Shown here: positions 33,663 through 42,700 of the stretch, piece by piece
Layout: each line of letters opens with the position of its first letter
Numbering within the stretch: position 1 is the first letter of the stretch
Origin: Lewinellaceae bacterium
Lineage (GTDB): Bacteria > Bacteroidota > Bacteroidia > Chitinophagales > Saprospiraceae
NCBI GenBank assembly: GCA_020636215.1
Contig: JACJYG010000011.1
Coordinates: 62,001-126,000, forward strand
DNA: 64,000 nucleotides
Reading direction: 5' to 3'
Program-made: the position numbers and the translations under genes
Notes under the pieces: generated by a model
Told to the model about the DNA's origin: nothing
Database searches by the model: none
Seen by the model: only the letters and a program-made list of their open reading frames with translations

Positions 33663-34103
33663 TTAGGCCCGGGGTACCTGTTTGGCAAGGGATATTTCGC
33701 CGGGGATACAGGGCGAATGGCCGGCAGTGAGGCCGGTCCAGGGCCCTTCGAGCCGTTTTCGCTTGCCATCGAATGTCAGTCTCAGGCGGGCTTCCTTGTA
33801 GCACCAATCCATGTCCTCGTATTTCCAGTTATCCAAAATATGTGTTTCGGTGAAATGCACCCATTGGCCATCGACCACTTCGCCGGTAAGCTCCATCACA
33901 GCATAGATACGGCCCGTTTTCACATAGGACCGGCCGGTTATTTGTGTTCCTTTCTGGACGAGGTACAACTCGAATTCGTATTCCGGGGTGTAGCCACCGG
34001 CGCCCTGCGTCAGATGGCCCTTCCAGCTTCCGGAAAAGTCATTTTGGGCGTGGCTGTGCAAGGGAGCCAGGAACAACAAAAAAAGAAGGCGCCAGGACTT
34101 CAT
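33663..34103 (-). CDS. Small secreted protein of unknown function
   Basis: 146 residues with a signal peptide (MKSWRLLFLLFLAPLHSHA). The mature part begins NDFSGSWKGHLTQGAGG, a G-x-W start seen in many lipocalin-like and avidin-like beta-barrel domains, then YEFELYLVQKGTQITGRSYV and a C-terminal strand pattern (ARLRLTFDGKRKRLEGPWTG). The two cysteines (WCYKE and HSPCIPGE) could pair. Family name unknown. It is separated by 26 bases from rsmD on the same strand. Confidence 0.65.
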   Translation of the reverse strand: MKSWRLLFLLFLAPLHSHAQNDFSGSWKGHLTQGAGGYTPEYEFELYLVQKGTQITGRSYVKTGRIYAVMELTGEVVDGQWVHFTETHILDNWKYEDMDWCYKEARLRLTFDGKRKRLEGPWTGLTAGHSPCIPGEISLAKQVPRA

Positions 34104-34129
34104 GCAAAAAGGTTTTTTAATCTAACCAA

Positions 34130-34708
34130 TCAGGAGGCCATACCGTTCCCCACCGTATCGATCTCTTCTGTTTCGCGGAAAAAGCTAAAAATGGTTTTCC
34201 CGTAATTGCGCACCTGAAACAGCCGCGGATGCCCATCATAGGAGTGGTTCGGGTTATGTTCCATGACAAACCACCCCCCAGGTTGAAGCAACTGGTGCTG
34301 GAAGACCAGGCCCGGTATAGTATCGATTGTCGGCAGGGCGTAAGGAGGGCCGGCAAAAATATAATCAAAGCGTTGGGCGGAAAACGGAATGAATTTAAAC
34401 ACGTCGCTCTGGATGATGCGGATACAATCTTCGATATCCAGTTCCCGCGCAGTTTTGCGAACGAAGGCCACTGCTGCGGGAAACTTATCTACATAAGTAA
34501 CATCCCGGCATCCACGGGAGATGAACTCATAGCTATGGCTGCCGGTTCCGCCGAAGAGGTCGAGGACTTTCATATCCTCAAAGTCAAAATGATTTTGCAG
34601 GATATTGAAGAGCCCCTCCTTGGCAAAATCGGTCGTTGGCCGGGTCGGCCAGTTCTTCGCTGGCGGAGTGAACCGCCTTCCCTTGAACTTTCCACCAATG
34701 ATCCGCAT
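34130..34708 (-). CDS. rsmD: 16S rRNA (guanine966-N2)-methyltransferase RsmD
   Basis: 192 residues. Begins MRIIGGKFKGRRF, the RsmD hallmark, then RPTTDFAKEGLFNIL and SAM motif I VLDLFGGTGSHSYEFISRG. The catalytic motif, normally D-P-P-Y, reads FAGPPYAL here, with Gly for Asp (codon GGC), although PPY is kept. It should methylate G966 of 16S rRNA, but the Asp change may affect activity or be a lineage variant. It lies 31 bases after the DUF3822 gene, an association typical of Bacteroidota. Confidence 0.88.
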   Translation of the reverse strand: MRIIGGKFKGRRFTPPAKNWPTRPTTDFAKEGLFNILQNHFDFEDMKVLDLFGGTGSHSYEFISRGCRDVTYVDKFPAAVAFVRKTARELDIEDCIRIIQSDVFKFIPFSAQRFDYIFAGPPYALPTIDTIPGLVFQHQLLQPGGWFVMEHNPNHSYDGHPRLFQVRNYGKTIFSFFRETEEIDTVGNGMAS

Positions 34709-34739
34709 AACGACAAAATTATTTGAGGGGGCCGCCGGC

Positions 34740-35582
34740 CTAAGTACAAAGGCTGAGGCTCAGCAAGCCGAAGTAGAGGTAATGGGGTTCCTGGCTAATC
34801 CGGGGCCCGAATTTAAAAAAAGCAGGAGCCGGTACGAATTCCAGATTGCGGATATACCGGAGGGCTTCGCGGTATATCTCCGAGTCGGGCAAGAGTTGGC
34901 CAGAGAGATGAAGCGTTTGGGATTCAGGCTGGAGCCCAAACTGTTGAAAAACTAACAGTATGAAGTAGATGAAATCTTTAGCAGCCTGATATGGAAAGGC
35001 ATTGGCAAACAACAGTTCTTTGCCTTCAAAGAGGACGACAAAGAGCATACCGTCTTTCAGATGGGCGAAAATACTCCGCCGTTCTTGTTGAACAGCGAGA
35101 TGGCGAAGGCCTTCCAGTAGTGCGGTGGTGATATGAAAAATACGGCATCCGGGAAAAAGGCGGCGGGCCAGAGTGATTTCATCGAGGGCAGCGGCATAAA
35201 CATTGTAAAGGCTAAGCACCGGCAGGGCATCGGCCCGGGCTGCTTCTCCGGGAAGAAGTTCGGTAATTTGCCGGAGGTAAGCCTCATTTTCATTCTCGTC
35301 ATACAGGCGCTGGGGAAGTAAGGTGTTCCTTCCTGAAACGAAGCCCACCCGAATATTTCGGAAAGGTTGATGCAGGAATTTTTCGGCCTGGAAGGCGGCC
35401 TCAACAGCGGCCAAATGGCTGCCTGTCTCATTTTGAAGGCCAAAGGTTTTGAGGGCCAATACCTGCTGCTGGCCATCCAGCACCATATAATCGAAGCTGT
35501 CCACCCCTATCAGGATGGACAGCTCGTAGGTGTTGGTATACTTCTTAACTAAGGTATCTTCGGTGATATCCTTGATGATCAT
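34740..35582 (-). CDS. DUF3822 protein
   Basis: About 280 residues from the ATG at 35582, which overlaps the upstream stop as ATGA. It matches the DUF3822 family: YELSILIGVDSFDYMVLD, then an actin-like/ASKHA-type layout with GRNTLLPQRLYDE, LYNVYAAAL, HITTALLEGLRHL and FAHLKDGMLFVVLFEGKELLFANAFPYQ. The family is restricted to Bacteroidota and sits beside RsmD and CoaD. Its function is unknown; the fold resembles PilM-like ATPase folds. It is the middle gene of a set with the upstream 193-residue protein. Confidence 0.8.
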   Translation of the reverse strand: MIIKDITEDTLVKKYTNTYELSILIGVDSFDYMVLDGQQQVLALKTFGLQNETGSHLAAVEAAFQAEKFLHQPFRNIRVGFVSGRNTLLPQRLYDENENEAYLRQITELLPGEAARADALPVLSLYNVYAAALDEITLARRLFPGCRIFHITTALLEGLRHLAVQQERRSIFAHLKDGMLFVVLFEGKELLFANAFPYQAAKDFIYFILLVFQQFGLQPESQTLHLSGQLLPDSEIYREALRYIRNLEFVPAPAFFKFGPRISQEPHYLYFGLLSLSLCT

Positions 35583-36160
35583 TCCCAATTTCCTGACATA
35601 TTTGGGGCCCCCATGTTACCGAATTTTACTACGCTCTTGGGGTCATAAGAATTGTCGTACCGGGAAAAACGCGGGTCGGCGAAGGGGCCCATAAAGACCG
35701 AACGGCGCACTCCCACCTCTACCACCGGCACATTTGTGCTTTGGTAGGTTATGGTATCGGCCTGAATGTCGAAGGATGCACCACCACCATAAGGCACGAA
35801 ACGGAGCGAATCCACATTGATGCCGAGTGAAACGATGGAGTCATAGGCGGACATATAGGTCGTATCATAGATAATCTCCCCGGTAAAGTCCGGGTCGTCA
35901 GGGTCTCCGATGACACTGATAACCATGAAGCTATCCGTTTTAAGCACTTTGGCAAGCTCATCGAATGATGGAGCGAATGCGCCCGTAATGTTACGGTAGG
36001 ATTCTTGAGCGGTACGGATCTTCATCAGCTTATCCACCACTGCTCGTTCGCGCTTTTCCTTTTCGGCTTTGAAAGCAATGGGCTCACGGATACTACCGAT
36101 AAGCACCCAAATCAAACCCAAGACAATGACGGCCAGAACCAGGTTAATAACTATTCTCAT
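35579..36160 (-). CDS. Membrane-anchored protein of unknown function
   Basis: 193 residues from the ATG at 36160 (MRIVINLVLAVIVLGLIWVL); a longer in-frame start is possible. One N-terminal membrane helix is followed by a charged helix KAEKEKRERAVVDKLMKIRTAQESYRNITGAFAPSFDELA, a layout like type IV pilin-related proteins (N-terminal helix, then IRTAQESYR-N-x-x-G-x-F). The rest is beta-rich. It overlaps the DUF3822 gene by four bases. DUF3822's PilM-like look and this pilin-like N-terminus suggest a shared envelope role, which is inference. Confidence 0.7.
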   Translation of the reverse strand: MRIVINLVLAVIVLGLIWVLIGSIREPIAFKAEKEKRERAVVDKLMKIRTAQESYRNITGAFAPSFDELAKVLKTDSFMVISVIGDPDDPDFTGEIIYDTTYMSAYDSIVSLGINVDSLRFVPYGGGASFDIQADTITYQSTNVPVVEVGVRRSVFMGPFADPRFSRYDNSYDPKSVVKFGNMGAPNMSGNWE

Positions 36161-36317
36161 TTTTCGGTTTGTTTTGACGCAATAATAAAGATTTTTAAGT
36201 AATAATTGCCACTTGAGCATGGGCAATTTTACCATATTTCGCTGATATGGAGAAACAAACCGTCCGCAAAAAACAAGCTTTTTCTATTACATTGGCTGTC
36301 AGCCGGGCATAAGTGGC

Positions 36318-36722
36318 TCAGCTTTTGCCTCCTATCTGGCACTTTCCATTGTAAACCGCCCCTTCTTCGACGATGAGTAAGCTTGCCCGAATATCGCCCT
36401 CGATCCGCGCAGTTCCCATCAGATGGAGGGCCCCGGAAATGATAACATCCCCAAGAATACTCCCCATTATGACCGCCTCAGCGGCCGTCACTTTGCCCTC
36501 CACCCGGCCGGCCTCTCCAATCACGAGGCGCCGGTCACAACGAAGCTCACCAGATACGACGCCATCCAGCCGAATATTTTCAGAGGAGGTGAAGCCGCCG
36601 TCAATCCTGGTGCCGGGAGATACCACACAGTTGCCTTCTCCTCCCTTCAGGCTCGCTTGCCGGGAGGCTCCGTTTTCCTCGGCAAGGGGTTTAGCTTTGG
36701 GTCTCAACGTAATTGCCGCCAT
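36318..36722 (-). CDS. Bactofilin family protein
   Basis: 134 residues from the ATG at 36722; an ATG at 36779 is also possible. The bactofilin (DUF583) right-handed beta-helix is clear: VVSPGTRIDGGFTSSENIRLDGVVSGELRC, then LVIGEAGRVEGKVTAAEAVIMGSILGDVII and GDIRASLLIVEEGAVYNGKC, with the regular G-x-hydrophobic spacing. Bactofilins polymerise without nucleotide into cytoskeletal filaments that organise the cell envelope. Standing divergent to tsaD with about 110 bases between, it likely has its own promoter. Confidence 0.9.
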   Translation of the reverse strand: MAAITLRPKAKPLAEENGASRQASLKGGEGNCVVSPGTRIDGGFTSSENIRLDGVVSGELRCDRRLVIGEAGRVEGKVTAAEAVIMGSILGDVIISGALHLMGTARIEGDIRASLLIVEEGAVYNGKCQIGGKS

Positions 36723-36831
36723 TTCAAATAGTTTTTTTTCGGTCAATTGTTTTTCTTTGTGCCAGTTTGGGTTGGGCATTCACAAACATAATTGACGTTA
36801 AATTAGGGAATTATTTATTCTTTTTAAATCT

Positions 36832-37833
36832 ATGAGTATTACAATTTTAAGCATAGAGTCTTCCTGTGATGACACCTCGGCCGCTATTCTGCGCGATGGC
36901 GAGGTGTTGAGCAACTGCGTGGCCAATCAGGATGCTCACCGATTATACGGAGGAGTGGTGCCAGAGGTTGCATCCCGGGCGCATCAAATTAATATCATTC
37001 CGGTAGTGAGCCTCGCCATTCAAAAAGCGGGTATCGATAAGCGGGAGATCGATGCGATTGCCTTTACCCGCGGGCCAGGACTGATCGGTTCACTGCTCGT
37101 TGGTGTTTCATTTGCCAAAGCCTATGCCCTCAGCCTGGGAATCCCGCTGATAGAAGTCAACCATATGCAGGCCCATGTTCTGGCCCACTTCGCAGAGCCC
37201 CCCTACCCGAGTTTCCCCTTCCTCTGCCTCACCGTTTCCGGCGGCCATACCCAGTTTGTACTGGTCCGCGATTACCTCGACATGGAAGTCATCGGACAAT
37301 CCCTCGACGACGCCGCCGGCGAGGCTTTCGATAAAACCGGCAAATTGCTGGGGCTGGATTACCCCGCCGGGCCGCTCATCGATAAACTGGCGCAACAGGG
37401 CCAGCCGATATTCGATTTTCCAGAACCCCAGATCCCCGGGCTTGGATTTAGTTTTAGTGGGCTAAAAACCTCTATTTTGTATTTTCTGCGCCAGGAAAAA
37501 GAAAAGAACCCCTATTTTATCGAGGAAAACCTTCCGGACATCTGTGCTTCGGTTCAGGAACGCATCGTGAGCATTCTGATGAACAAGCTCATTCGGGCTG
37601 CGGAACAGACGGGGATTCGGGAAATCGCTATTGCCGGCGGGGTTTCCGCCAACTCGGCATTACGGGCCAGGCTGGAACAACTGGGGCGGGAAAAAGGCTG
37701 GCGCACTTATATTCCCAGCTTCGAATTTTGTACCGATAACGCCGGTATGATCGCGGTAGCCGGATACTACAAGTACCTGAAAGGGGAATTTGTAGGACAA
37801 GAGGTCGAGCCATTGGCCCGGTGGAAGGGGTAG
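36832..37833 (+). CDS. tsaD: tRNA N6-threonylcarbamoyladenosine synthase TsaD
   Basis: 333 residues. ASKHA fold with SIESSCDDTSAAIL, GGVVPEVASRAH, FTRGPGLIGSLLVG, the metal-binding HMQAHVLAH (H-x3-H), LTVSGGHTQ, DDAAGEAFDKTGKLLGLDYPAGP and IAGGVSANSALR. It transfers the threonylcarbamoyl group to A37 of ANN-reading tRNAs with TsaB/TsaE. Full length for the family. The AT-rich 50 bases upstream likely hold its promoter. Confidence 0.97.
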   Translation: MSITILSIESSCDDTSAAILRDGEVLSNCVANQDAHRLYGGVVPEVASRAHQINIIPVVSLAIQKAGIDKREIDAIAFTRGPGLIGSLLVGVSFAKAYALSLGIPLIEVNHMQAHVLAHFAEPPYPSFPFLCLTVSGGHTQFVLVRDYLDMEVIGQSLDDAAGEAFDKTGKLLGLDYPAGPLIDKLAQQGQPIFDFPEPQIPGLGFSFSGLKTSILYFLRQEKEKNPYFIEENLPDICASVQERIVSILMNKLIRAAEQTGIREIAIAGGVSANSALRARLEQLGREKGWRTYIPSFEFCTDNAGMIAVAGYYKYLKGEFVGQEVEPLARWKG

Positions 37834-37958
37834 AAACCGGAAGTTCCTGGATGTTATGTGGCTAATTGTTTTACGGCTATACGAATCCAGGGCTAAATTT
37901 TCTTGGAACGGCCCAGCGGGCCGTTATCTATTTAGAAAACAGCGTAACACACCAACCA

Positions 37959-38924
37959 ATGGACACCCAGGAGCTGATAAGCATCATTATTCCCTGCCTG
38001 AATGAGGAAAGCAATATAGGCCTGTTGTATCGGCGACTGCTACCCGTGCTGGCTGAACTAGGTACCGACTATGAGCTCATTTTCGTCGATGATGGTAGCA
38101 GTGACGGCACTTTTGAGCAGATCAAGGTACTCAATGCCAAGGATGAAAAAGTAGGAGGGATTTCTTTTTCCCGGAATTTCGGCCATCAGATAGCTTTATT
38201 GGCGGGAATTCAATACGCCAGCGGCTCTCTAATAATTACTATGGACGGAGACCTGCAGCATCCCCCCGAGGCCATTCCGTTGCTGATCGGCAAAGCTCAG
38301 GAAGGCTACGATATCGTGAATACCCGACGGATCGACCCCGAGGGGATCGATGCTTTCAAAAGATCGAGCTCCAGCCTGTTCTATCGGTCGATGAGTTATC
38401 TATCAGAGGTGCGGATTGAACCCGCGGGAGCCGATTTCCGCCTGATGAACCGTCGGGCGGCCGACGCTTTTCTCCATTTCCCGGAGCGAAGCCGCTTTAC
38501 CCGCGGGCTGGTCAGCTGGATGGGATTCCGGCAGGCGGTGGTGGAATATCAGGCCGAAGAAAGAGCTTCCGGCCAAACCAAATACTCGTTAGGAAAAATG
38601 ATTCGCCTGGGGCTCGACGCTATTACTTCCTTTTCTTCCAAACCCTTGCGAATTTCCTTCTTCACGGGACTTTTCATTTCCATGCTTGGACTGGCCTACG
38701 GCCTGTATATTTTTTTTGCCTTTCTGTCAGGCAGAACCATACAGGGTTGGGCTTCAATTATGCTAACTTTGCTGATCATCGGGGGGGCAGTATTGATCAA
38801 CCTCGGGATCGTAGGAGAATACATCGCCAGGATATTTAGTGAAGTGAAGGCCCGGCCGCTATACTTCATCAAAGGCCAGGCTGGAATTTCCCAACCCAAA
38901 GAAAAGGTAAACATCAATGAGTAA
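37959..38924 (+). CDS. GT2 glycosyltransferase, polyprenyl-phosphate sugar synthase type
   Basis: 321 residues from the ATG at 37959 (MDTQELISIIIPCLNEESNI). GT-A catalytic features are VDDGSSDGT, TMDGDLQHPPE (D-x-D) and RRIDPEGIDAFKRSSSSLFYR. Two C-terminal membrane helices (ISFFTGLFISMLGLAYGLYIFF and IMLTLLIIGGAVLINLGIVGEY) mark the DPM1/GtrB/ArnC type, which makes lipid-linked sugars at the inner membrane. It overlaps the following TMTC-like gene by 8 bases, so it most likely supplies that enzyme's lipid-linked sugar. A GGCCC hairpin (37912-37931) lies upstream. Confidence 0.92.
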   Translation: MDTQELISIIIPCLNEESNIGLLYRRLLPVLAELGTDYELIFVDDGSSDGTFEQIKVLNAKDEKVGGISFSRNFGHQIALLAGIQYASGSLIITMDGDLQHPPEAIPLLIGKAQEGYDIVNTRRIDPEGIDAFKRSSSSLFYRSMSYLSEVRIEPAGADFRLMNRRAADAFLHFPERSRFTRGLVSWMGFRQAVVEYQAEERASGQTKYSLGKMIRLGLDAITSFSSKPLRISFFTGLFISMLGLAYGLYIFFAFLSGRTIQGWASIMLTLLIIGGAVLINLGIVGEYIARIFSEVKARPLYFIKGQAGISQPKEKVNINE

Positions 38925-40863
38925 GCGGATTAAAAAGGATGCTGGAAAGAAGCAAGTGGTAAAAGCAAAACAGCAGGGGCCAGCTAAGAGCTACTACTGG
39001 CTGGCCGCGATACTGGCTGTTGCATTTTTGGTTTATACCCCCTTGCTGCAAGGGCAGTTCATCAACTACGATGACGACATCTACATCCTCGAAAACCCAT
39101 TGATCCAACAGTTGTCTTTTGACAACATTAAGGCCCTGTTCTCCGAGTTTTTCGGCAACCAATACGCCCCGGTGGCCATGCTCATTATGGGCTTGGAGTT
39201 CAAAGCATTTGGCGGAAGCACGGTATTGCTCAAGCTGGCCAGTATACTTCTCCACCTCTTTAATACGGTTCTGGTATTTCAATTGGTAGCGAGCCTGTTC
39301 AAGAAAAAAGAATATGCCATTATTACAGCCGCCCTTTTTGCACTCCACCCCATTCAGGTAGAATCGGTGGGCTGGATGTCGGCTTCCATGAAAGTCGGCA
39401 CCTCTACCCTCTTTTTCCTGGCGGCCCTGCTTTTTTACATAAAATATGCGAAGGACAACGGGCGGCGGCAGTATGCCCTTTCCCTGGGCTTTTTCCTGTT
39501 GTCCTGTTGGTGTAAGGAACAGGCCATAACGCTGGCGGTTACTTTACCGGCAGTGGATTACCTGTTGGGCCGAAACTGGTTGAACAAAAGGGCCTTACTG
39601 GAAAAGTTGCCATTCCTTTTTATAGCCATTGTTTTCGGAATGGCCACCATTGTGGCTTCACGTGGCATAGAGCAAAACCTGGGGGTATTTCAGTTCGGCT
39701 TTTTTGAACGCTTCCTATTTGCTTCCTACGCCATTGTAGCCTACTGGGCCAATGCACTGGCTCCGGTAAATTTGACTTTCTTCAATTTTTACCCACAACC
39801 GGGGCATATTCCAGCCACCTTTTATCTCAGTATAATAGTGCTATTGGCGATGGCTGCCGGATTTTACTGGGCAGCCCGGAAAGGCAATAAGGTGATCGTT
39901 TTCGGAATGGCTTTCTTTTTCATCAACAGCGGCCTGATCCTGGCTTCCCAGCTAATGGCTGTCCGCGACGTCATGATGGCTGACCGTTATATTTACCTTT
40001 CTTCGCTTGGCATCTTCCTGGCTGTTGCAGAAGGGTATCGATGGCTATCCGGACAGCGGCCCGGTTGGCGGCAAGGCATTGTGGCGGGACTGGGAATTTA
40101 TGTACTAGTGCTCGCGGGTTTGTCCTTTCAACGCGCCAAGGTATTCACAGACAGCATTTCCCTGCTCAGCGATGTGATCGAAAAAGCGCGGCCAGTGGAC
40201 GGCCAATTAACCCCGGCTCTTGCCCTCCCTTTCACCAACCGGGGCCAGGCCAGGAAGGCCAAGAACGACCTTCTGGGCGCCATGGCGGACTATAGCCAGG
40301 CCATCGCCGTCAATCCCAGCTATGATATGGCTTACTCCAACCGGGGCAACTTGTATTTCAACCAGGGCGACTACGCCAAGGCGATAGAAGATTATAACCG
40401 GGCCATCGGGCTCAACCCGAAGGCATCCAAAGCCCTTTCCAGCCGGGGTGCAGCTTATGCAGCCCAGGGCAATTATCCGCTGGCCCTGGCCGACCTGAAC
40501 CGGGCGCTGGAGCTTGACCCCGGGCTGAATGACGCCCTGAGCAACAGAATGCTCGTGCATTATTATCTTCAGGATTTTCCCGCTTCTCTGGCCGATTGCA
40601 ACCGCTTACTGGAGATGAGCCCCCAGGTTGCGAACATCATAAATTTCCGGGGCACCCTCTACCAGAAACTTGGCCGGATGCCGGAAGCCGAAGCCGATTT
40701 TAACCGATCCATTCAACTGGATCCCAATGACGGAAGCTTCTACCTGAACCGCTCCGCTTTTTACAACCTGAACGGTAACAATACGGCGGCGCTGCAGGAC
40801 GCCATAAAAGCCCGCTCCCTGGGCGCCAATGTGAATGACAATTACATAAATAGCCTCCGATGA
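38917..40863 (+). CDS. TMTC-like membrane glycosyltransferase with C-terminal TPR repeats
   Basis: 648 residues. The N-terminal 430 residues carry about ten membrane helices with INYDDDIYILENPLI near the first loop (the D-D motif of GT-C enzymes), then HPIQVESVGW and ADRYIYLSSLG, as in eukaryotic TMTC O-mannosyltransferases and DUF1736 proteins. The C-terminal 210 residues form at least five tetratricopeptide repeats (AYSNRGNLYFNQGDYAKAIE, ALSSRGAAYAAQGNYPLALA, ...). It likely transfers a sugar from a lipid carrier to proteins on the periplasmic side, using the sugar supplied by the preceding GT2 gene. Its stop overlaps the next ATG (ATGA). Confidence 0.88.
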   Translation: MSKRIKKDAGKKQVVKAKQQGPAKSYYWLAAILAVAFLVYTPLLQGQFINYDDDIYILENPLIQQLSFDNIKALFSEFFGNQYAPVAMLIMGLEFKAFGGSTVLLKLASILLHLFNTVLVFQLVASLFKKKEYAIITAALFALHPIQVESVGWMSASMKVGTSTLFFLAALLFYIKYAKDNGRRQYALSLGFFLLSCWCKEQAITLAVTLPAVDYLLGRNWLNKRALLEKLPFLFIAIVFGMATIVASRGIEQNLGVFQFGFFERFLFASYAIVAYWANALAPVNLTFFNFYPQPGHIPATFYLSIIVLLAMAAGFYWAARKGNKVIVFGMAFFFINSGLILASQLMAVRDVMMADRYIYLSSLGIFLAVAEGYRWLSGQRPGWRQGIVAGLGIYVLVLAGLSFQRAKVFTDSISLLSDVIEKARPVDGQLTPALALPFTNRGQARKAKNDLLGAMADYSQAIAVNPSYDMAYSNRGNLYFNQGDYAKAIEDYNRAIGLNPKASKALSSRGAAYAAQGNYPLALADLNRALELDPGLNDALSNRMLVHYYLQDFPASLADCNRLLEMSPQVANIINFRGTLYQKLGRMPEAEADFNRSIQLDPNDGSFYLNRSAFYNLNGNNTAALQDAIKARSLGANVNDNYINSLR

Positions 40864-41293
40864 CCCCACTGATCTTTGAGTCTTATCCCAAACAACGGCC
40901 GCCACTTCCCCCGGCCTATCAAAAAATCTATACCGAGCACTATCGAAACAACCGAAAGTGGTGGCAAGGGCCTGTATGCTGCTCGATGAAGGCGGAAGCC
41001 TGCGCGTGTCCATTCCTAATGAGGGCTCTTTCTGCTGGAAATTGGGCTGGATGCTGACCACCGGCCTGGAGTTCCGCCTGAGATATGGGCTGGACTACGG
41101 AACGCTAATGCGGCATGAGCATGTGAATACGGCGGATGAGGTAGAAGAAGTGCTAAAGTATTTCTTCCAAAATGTAAAAGCCGCCTATTTCGGTATCAAT
41201 AAGCGGATCGCTTTTTACAGGTATTATGAATGCACCCAACCAAGGGAAGTGGGCCCGCCCTCATTCTTCGGTCGGGTAAAAAGTCGGAAGTAG
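40860..41293 (+). pseudogene. SAM-dependent methyltransferase remnant with internal deletion
   Basis: Starts at the ATG overlapping the TPR gene stop (40860) as MTPLIFESYPKQRPPLPPAY then YTEHYRNNR, the N-terminus of a class I methyltransferase. At about 40953-40960 the frame changes and a C-terminal part follows (ARACMLLDEGGSLRVSIPNE, GLEFRLRYGLDYGTLMRHEHVN). The SAM-binding region between is missing, a loss of perhaps 100 codons, so the protein cannot be functional. It was probably the third gene of the glycosylation operon. Confidence 0.75.
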
Positions 41294-41399
41294 GAAATCG
41301 GAAGCGGCCGGAGGGAGTCCCGCCGTCGCGGGCCGAAGCCGCTTTGGCGGGCGAAGGCCCGCACCGACGAAGGAGGTCTGGATCGGAAGTAAAAAATGG

Positions 41400-41442
41400 G
41401 AAGAGGGAAGTTGAATTCATAATTTATTCCACTTCCCTCTTC
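41400..41442. terminator. Bidirectional terminator hairpin
   Basis: Perfect 12-bp arms GAAGAGGGAAGT (41400-41411) and ACTTCCCTCTTC (41431-41442), loop 19 bases, between the methyltransferase remnant and the convergent DUF697 gene stop at 41445. Confidence 0.65.
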
Positions 41443-41444
41443 AT

Positions 41445-42116
41445 TTAAAAGTCCTGGATCAGCTTTTTTTTCATTTCCTGGAATTCTCCCTCAGAGATAA
41501 TGCCATCGTCGCGAAGTTTGGCAATTTCTTTGAGGCGAGCAATGACGTCCTTTTCGTCGTTGGCCTGAGGCGGAGGTGTTTTCACCGATTCTCTGGCTGC
41601 TTTTTCAGAAGCTTCCTGAGTCTTTCGCTCGGCGGCTTCCGCCTCTTTGCGTGCTTTATCATCCTTGCGAAGTTGTTCGGCCACCTTTTTCCCTTTTTCG
41701 AACTGCTCTTTGTAGAGCTTTTTCAGGCGGGCGGGGTCAAAATCCAGGATCGTTCCACCGGATTCGAAATGTTTTTTAAATACCTGCCCGAGCGCATAGG
41801 TAGAAGCCCCTGCGAATACCGAAACGGTAACACCGCCGATAATGGTGCCCACTCCGGGAAGCATTTTTATGATGCTTCCTGCGGTCAGGCGGGCGATGGT
41901 GGTGCTTGTCAGGGAAGTCACAATGGCTTTGCCCTGTGTTTCTGAAAAGTTGACATCATAAACGCGGCACAACTGCCGGATCATGTCCAGTTGCAAGGCG
42001 CTGACGGCAAAGACGTCGGCCACCAAAATCGGGATCATCCCCGCTCCCATCGACCAGATTACATGGTTGCGGATAATGGTTTCAGCATGCTTGGTGCGTT
42101 CGCTGTTATCACTCAT
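41445..42116 (-). CDS. DUF697 membrane protein with C-terminal SHOCT domain
   Basis: 223 residues from the ATG at 42116 (MSDNSERTKHAETIIRNHVI); the GTG upstream would add 18. The N-terminal 120 residues fit DUF697: HVIWSMGAGMIPILVADVFAVSALQLDMIRQLCRVYD, with paired glycine-rich hydrophobic helices (IIKMLPGVGTIIGGVTVSVFAGASTYALGQVF). A Lys/Glu/Ala-rich coiled segment follows (about 140-185), then a SHOCT motif (LKEIAKLRDDGIISEGEFQEMKKKLI). DUF697 occurs in YcjF-like proteins. SHOCT usually mediates oligomerisation. Function unknown. Confidence 0.88.
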   Translation of the reverse strand: MSDNSERTKHAETIIRNHVIWSMGAGMIPILVADVFAVSALQLDMIRQLCRVYDVNFSETQGKAIVTSLTSTTIARLTAGSIIKMLPGVGTIIGGVTVSVFAGASTYALGQVFKKHFESGGTILDFDPARLKKLYKEQFEKGKKVAEQLRKDDKARKEAEAAERKTQEASEKAARESVKTPPPQANDEKDVIARLKEIAKLRDDGIISEGEFQEMKKKLIQDF

Positions 42117-42339
42117 AATTTTCTCTTTTATCGTTTTTGCAGCGTAGTCGAATAGCTTTCCTGGTTCCACGTCTGTTTGGTTTTAATTCAAAATTACTTG
42201 TTGCACGGGGAAAACCGATACCCAAATTTCAGAAGAATCAACCACCCCCGCTCCTTTTCTCGGCCATAAGGGGCTTTGGGCAGACAAATTTCAGTACATC
42301 AGTACATCAGTTGTCCAGAACTTCAGTACCCCGTGCTCC

Positions 42340-42700
42340 ACACCGATAACCGAGGCAACGACCTACTGACCTACTGACCTTCCCGATCTCGACCCACTGG
42401 ATCTCATCGGGATGAAAAGCTGCGGTGCACCTTTTCAACTGACCTACTGACCTACCGACCTACCGACCTTTCGACCTTCCCGATCTCGATCCACTGGATC
42501 TCATCGGGATGAAAAGCTGCGGTGCACCTTTTCAACTGACCTACTGACCTTTCGACCTCCCGACCTTCCCGTTCTCGATCCACTGGATCTTATCGGGATG
42601 AAAAGCTGCGGTGCACCTTTTCAACTGACCTCCTGACCTACCGACCTTTCGACCTACCGACCTACTGACCTTTCGACCTACCGACCTATTGACCTACTGC
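42340..42700. repeat. Heptamer array embedded in about 100-bp tandem repeat
   Basis: Three large direct repeats begin at about 42380, 42477 and 42564. Each starts with a CCCGATCTCGA-type segment followed by CCACTGGATCTCATCGGGAT and then AAAAGCTGCGGTGCACC. Between and after them are runs of the 7-bp unit GACCTAC / GACCTTT (for example GACCTACTGACCTACCGACC). The array runs to the stop of the alpha-2-macroglobulin gene (42694). Unit sequences differ by single bases. The words repeat like a recombination-prone or replication-slippage array; no coding frame is supported. Confidence 0.8.

Noticed and set aside
42340..42700. CRISPR array
   Set aside because: Repeats are 7 bp and about 100 bp with no constant 23-47 bp repeat and unique spacers, and no cas genes are near.
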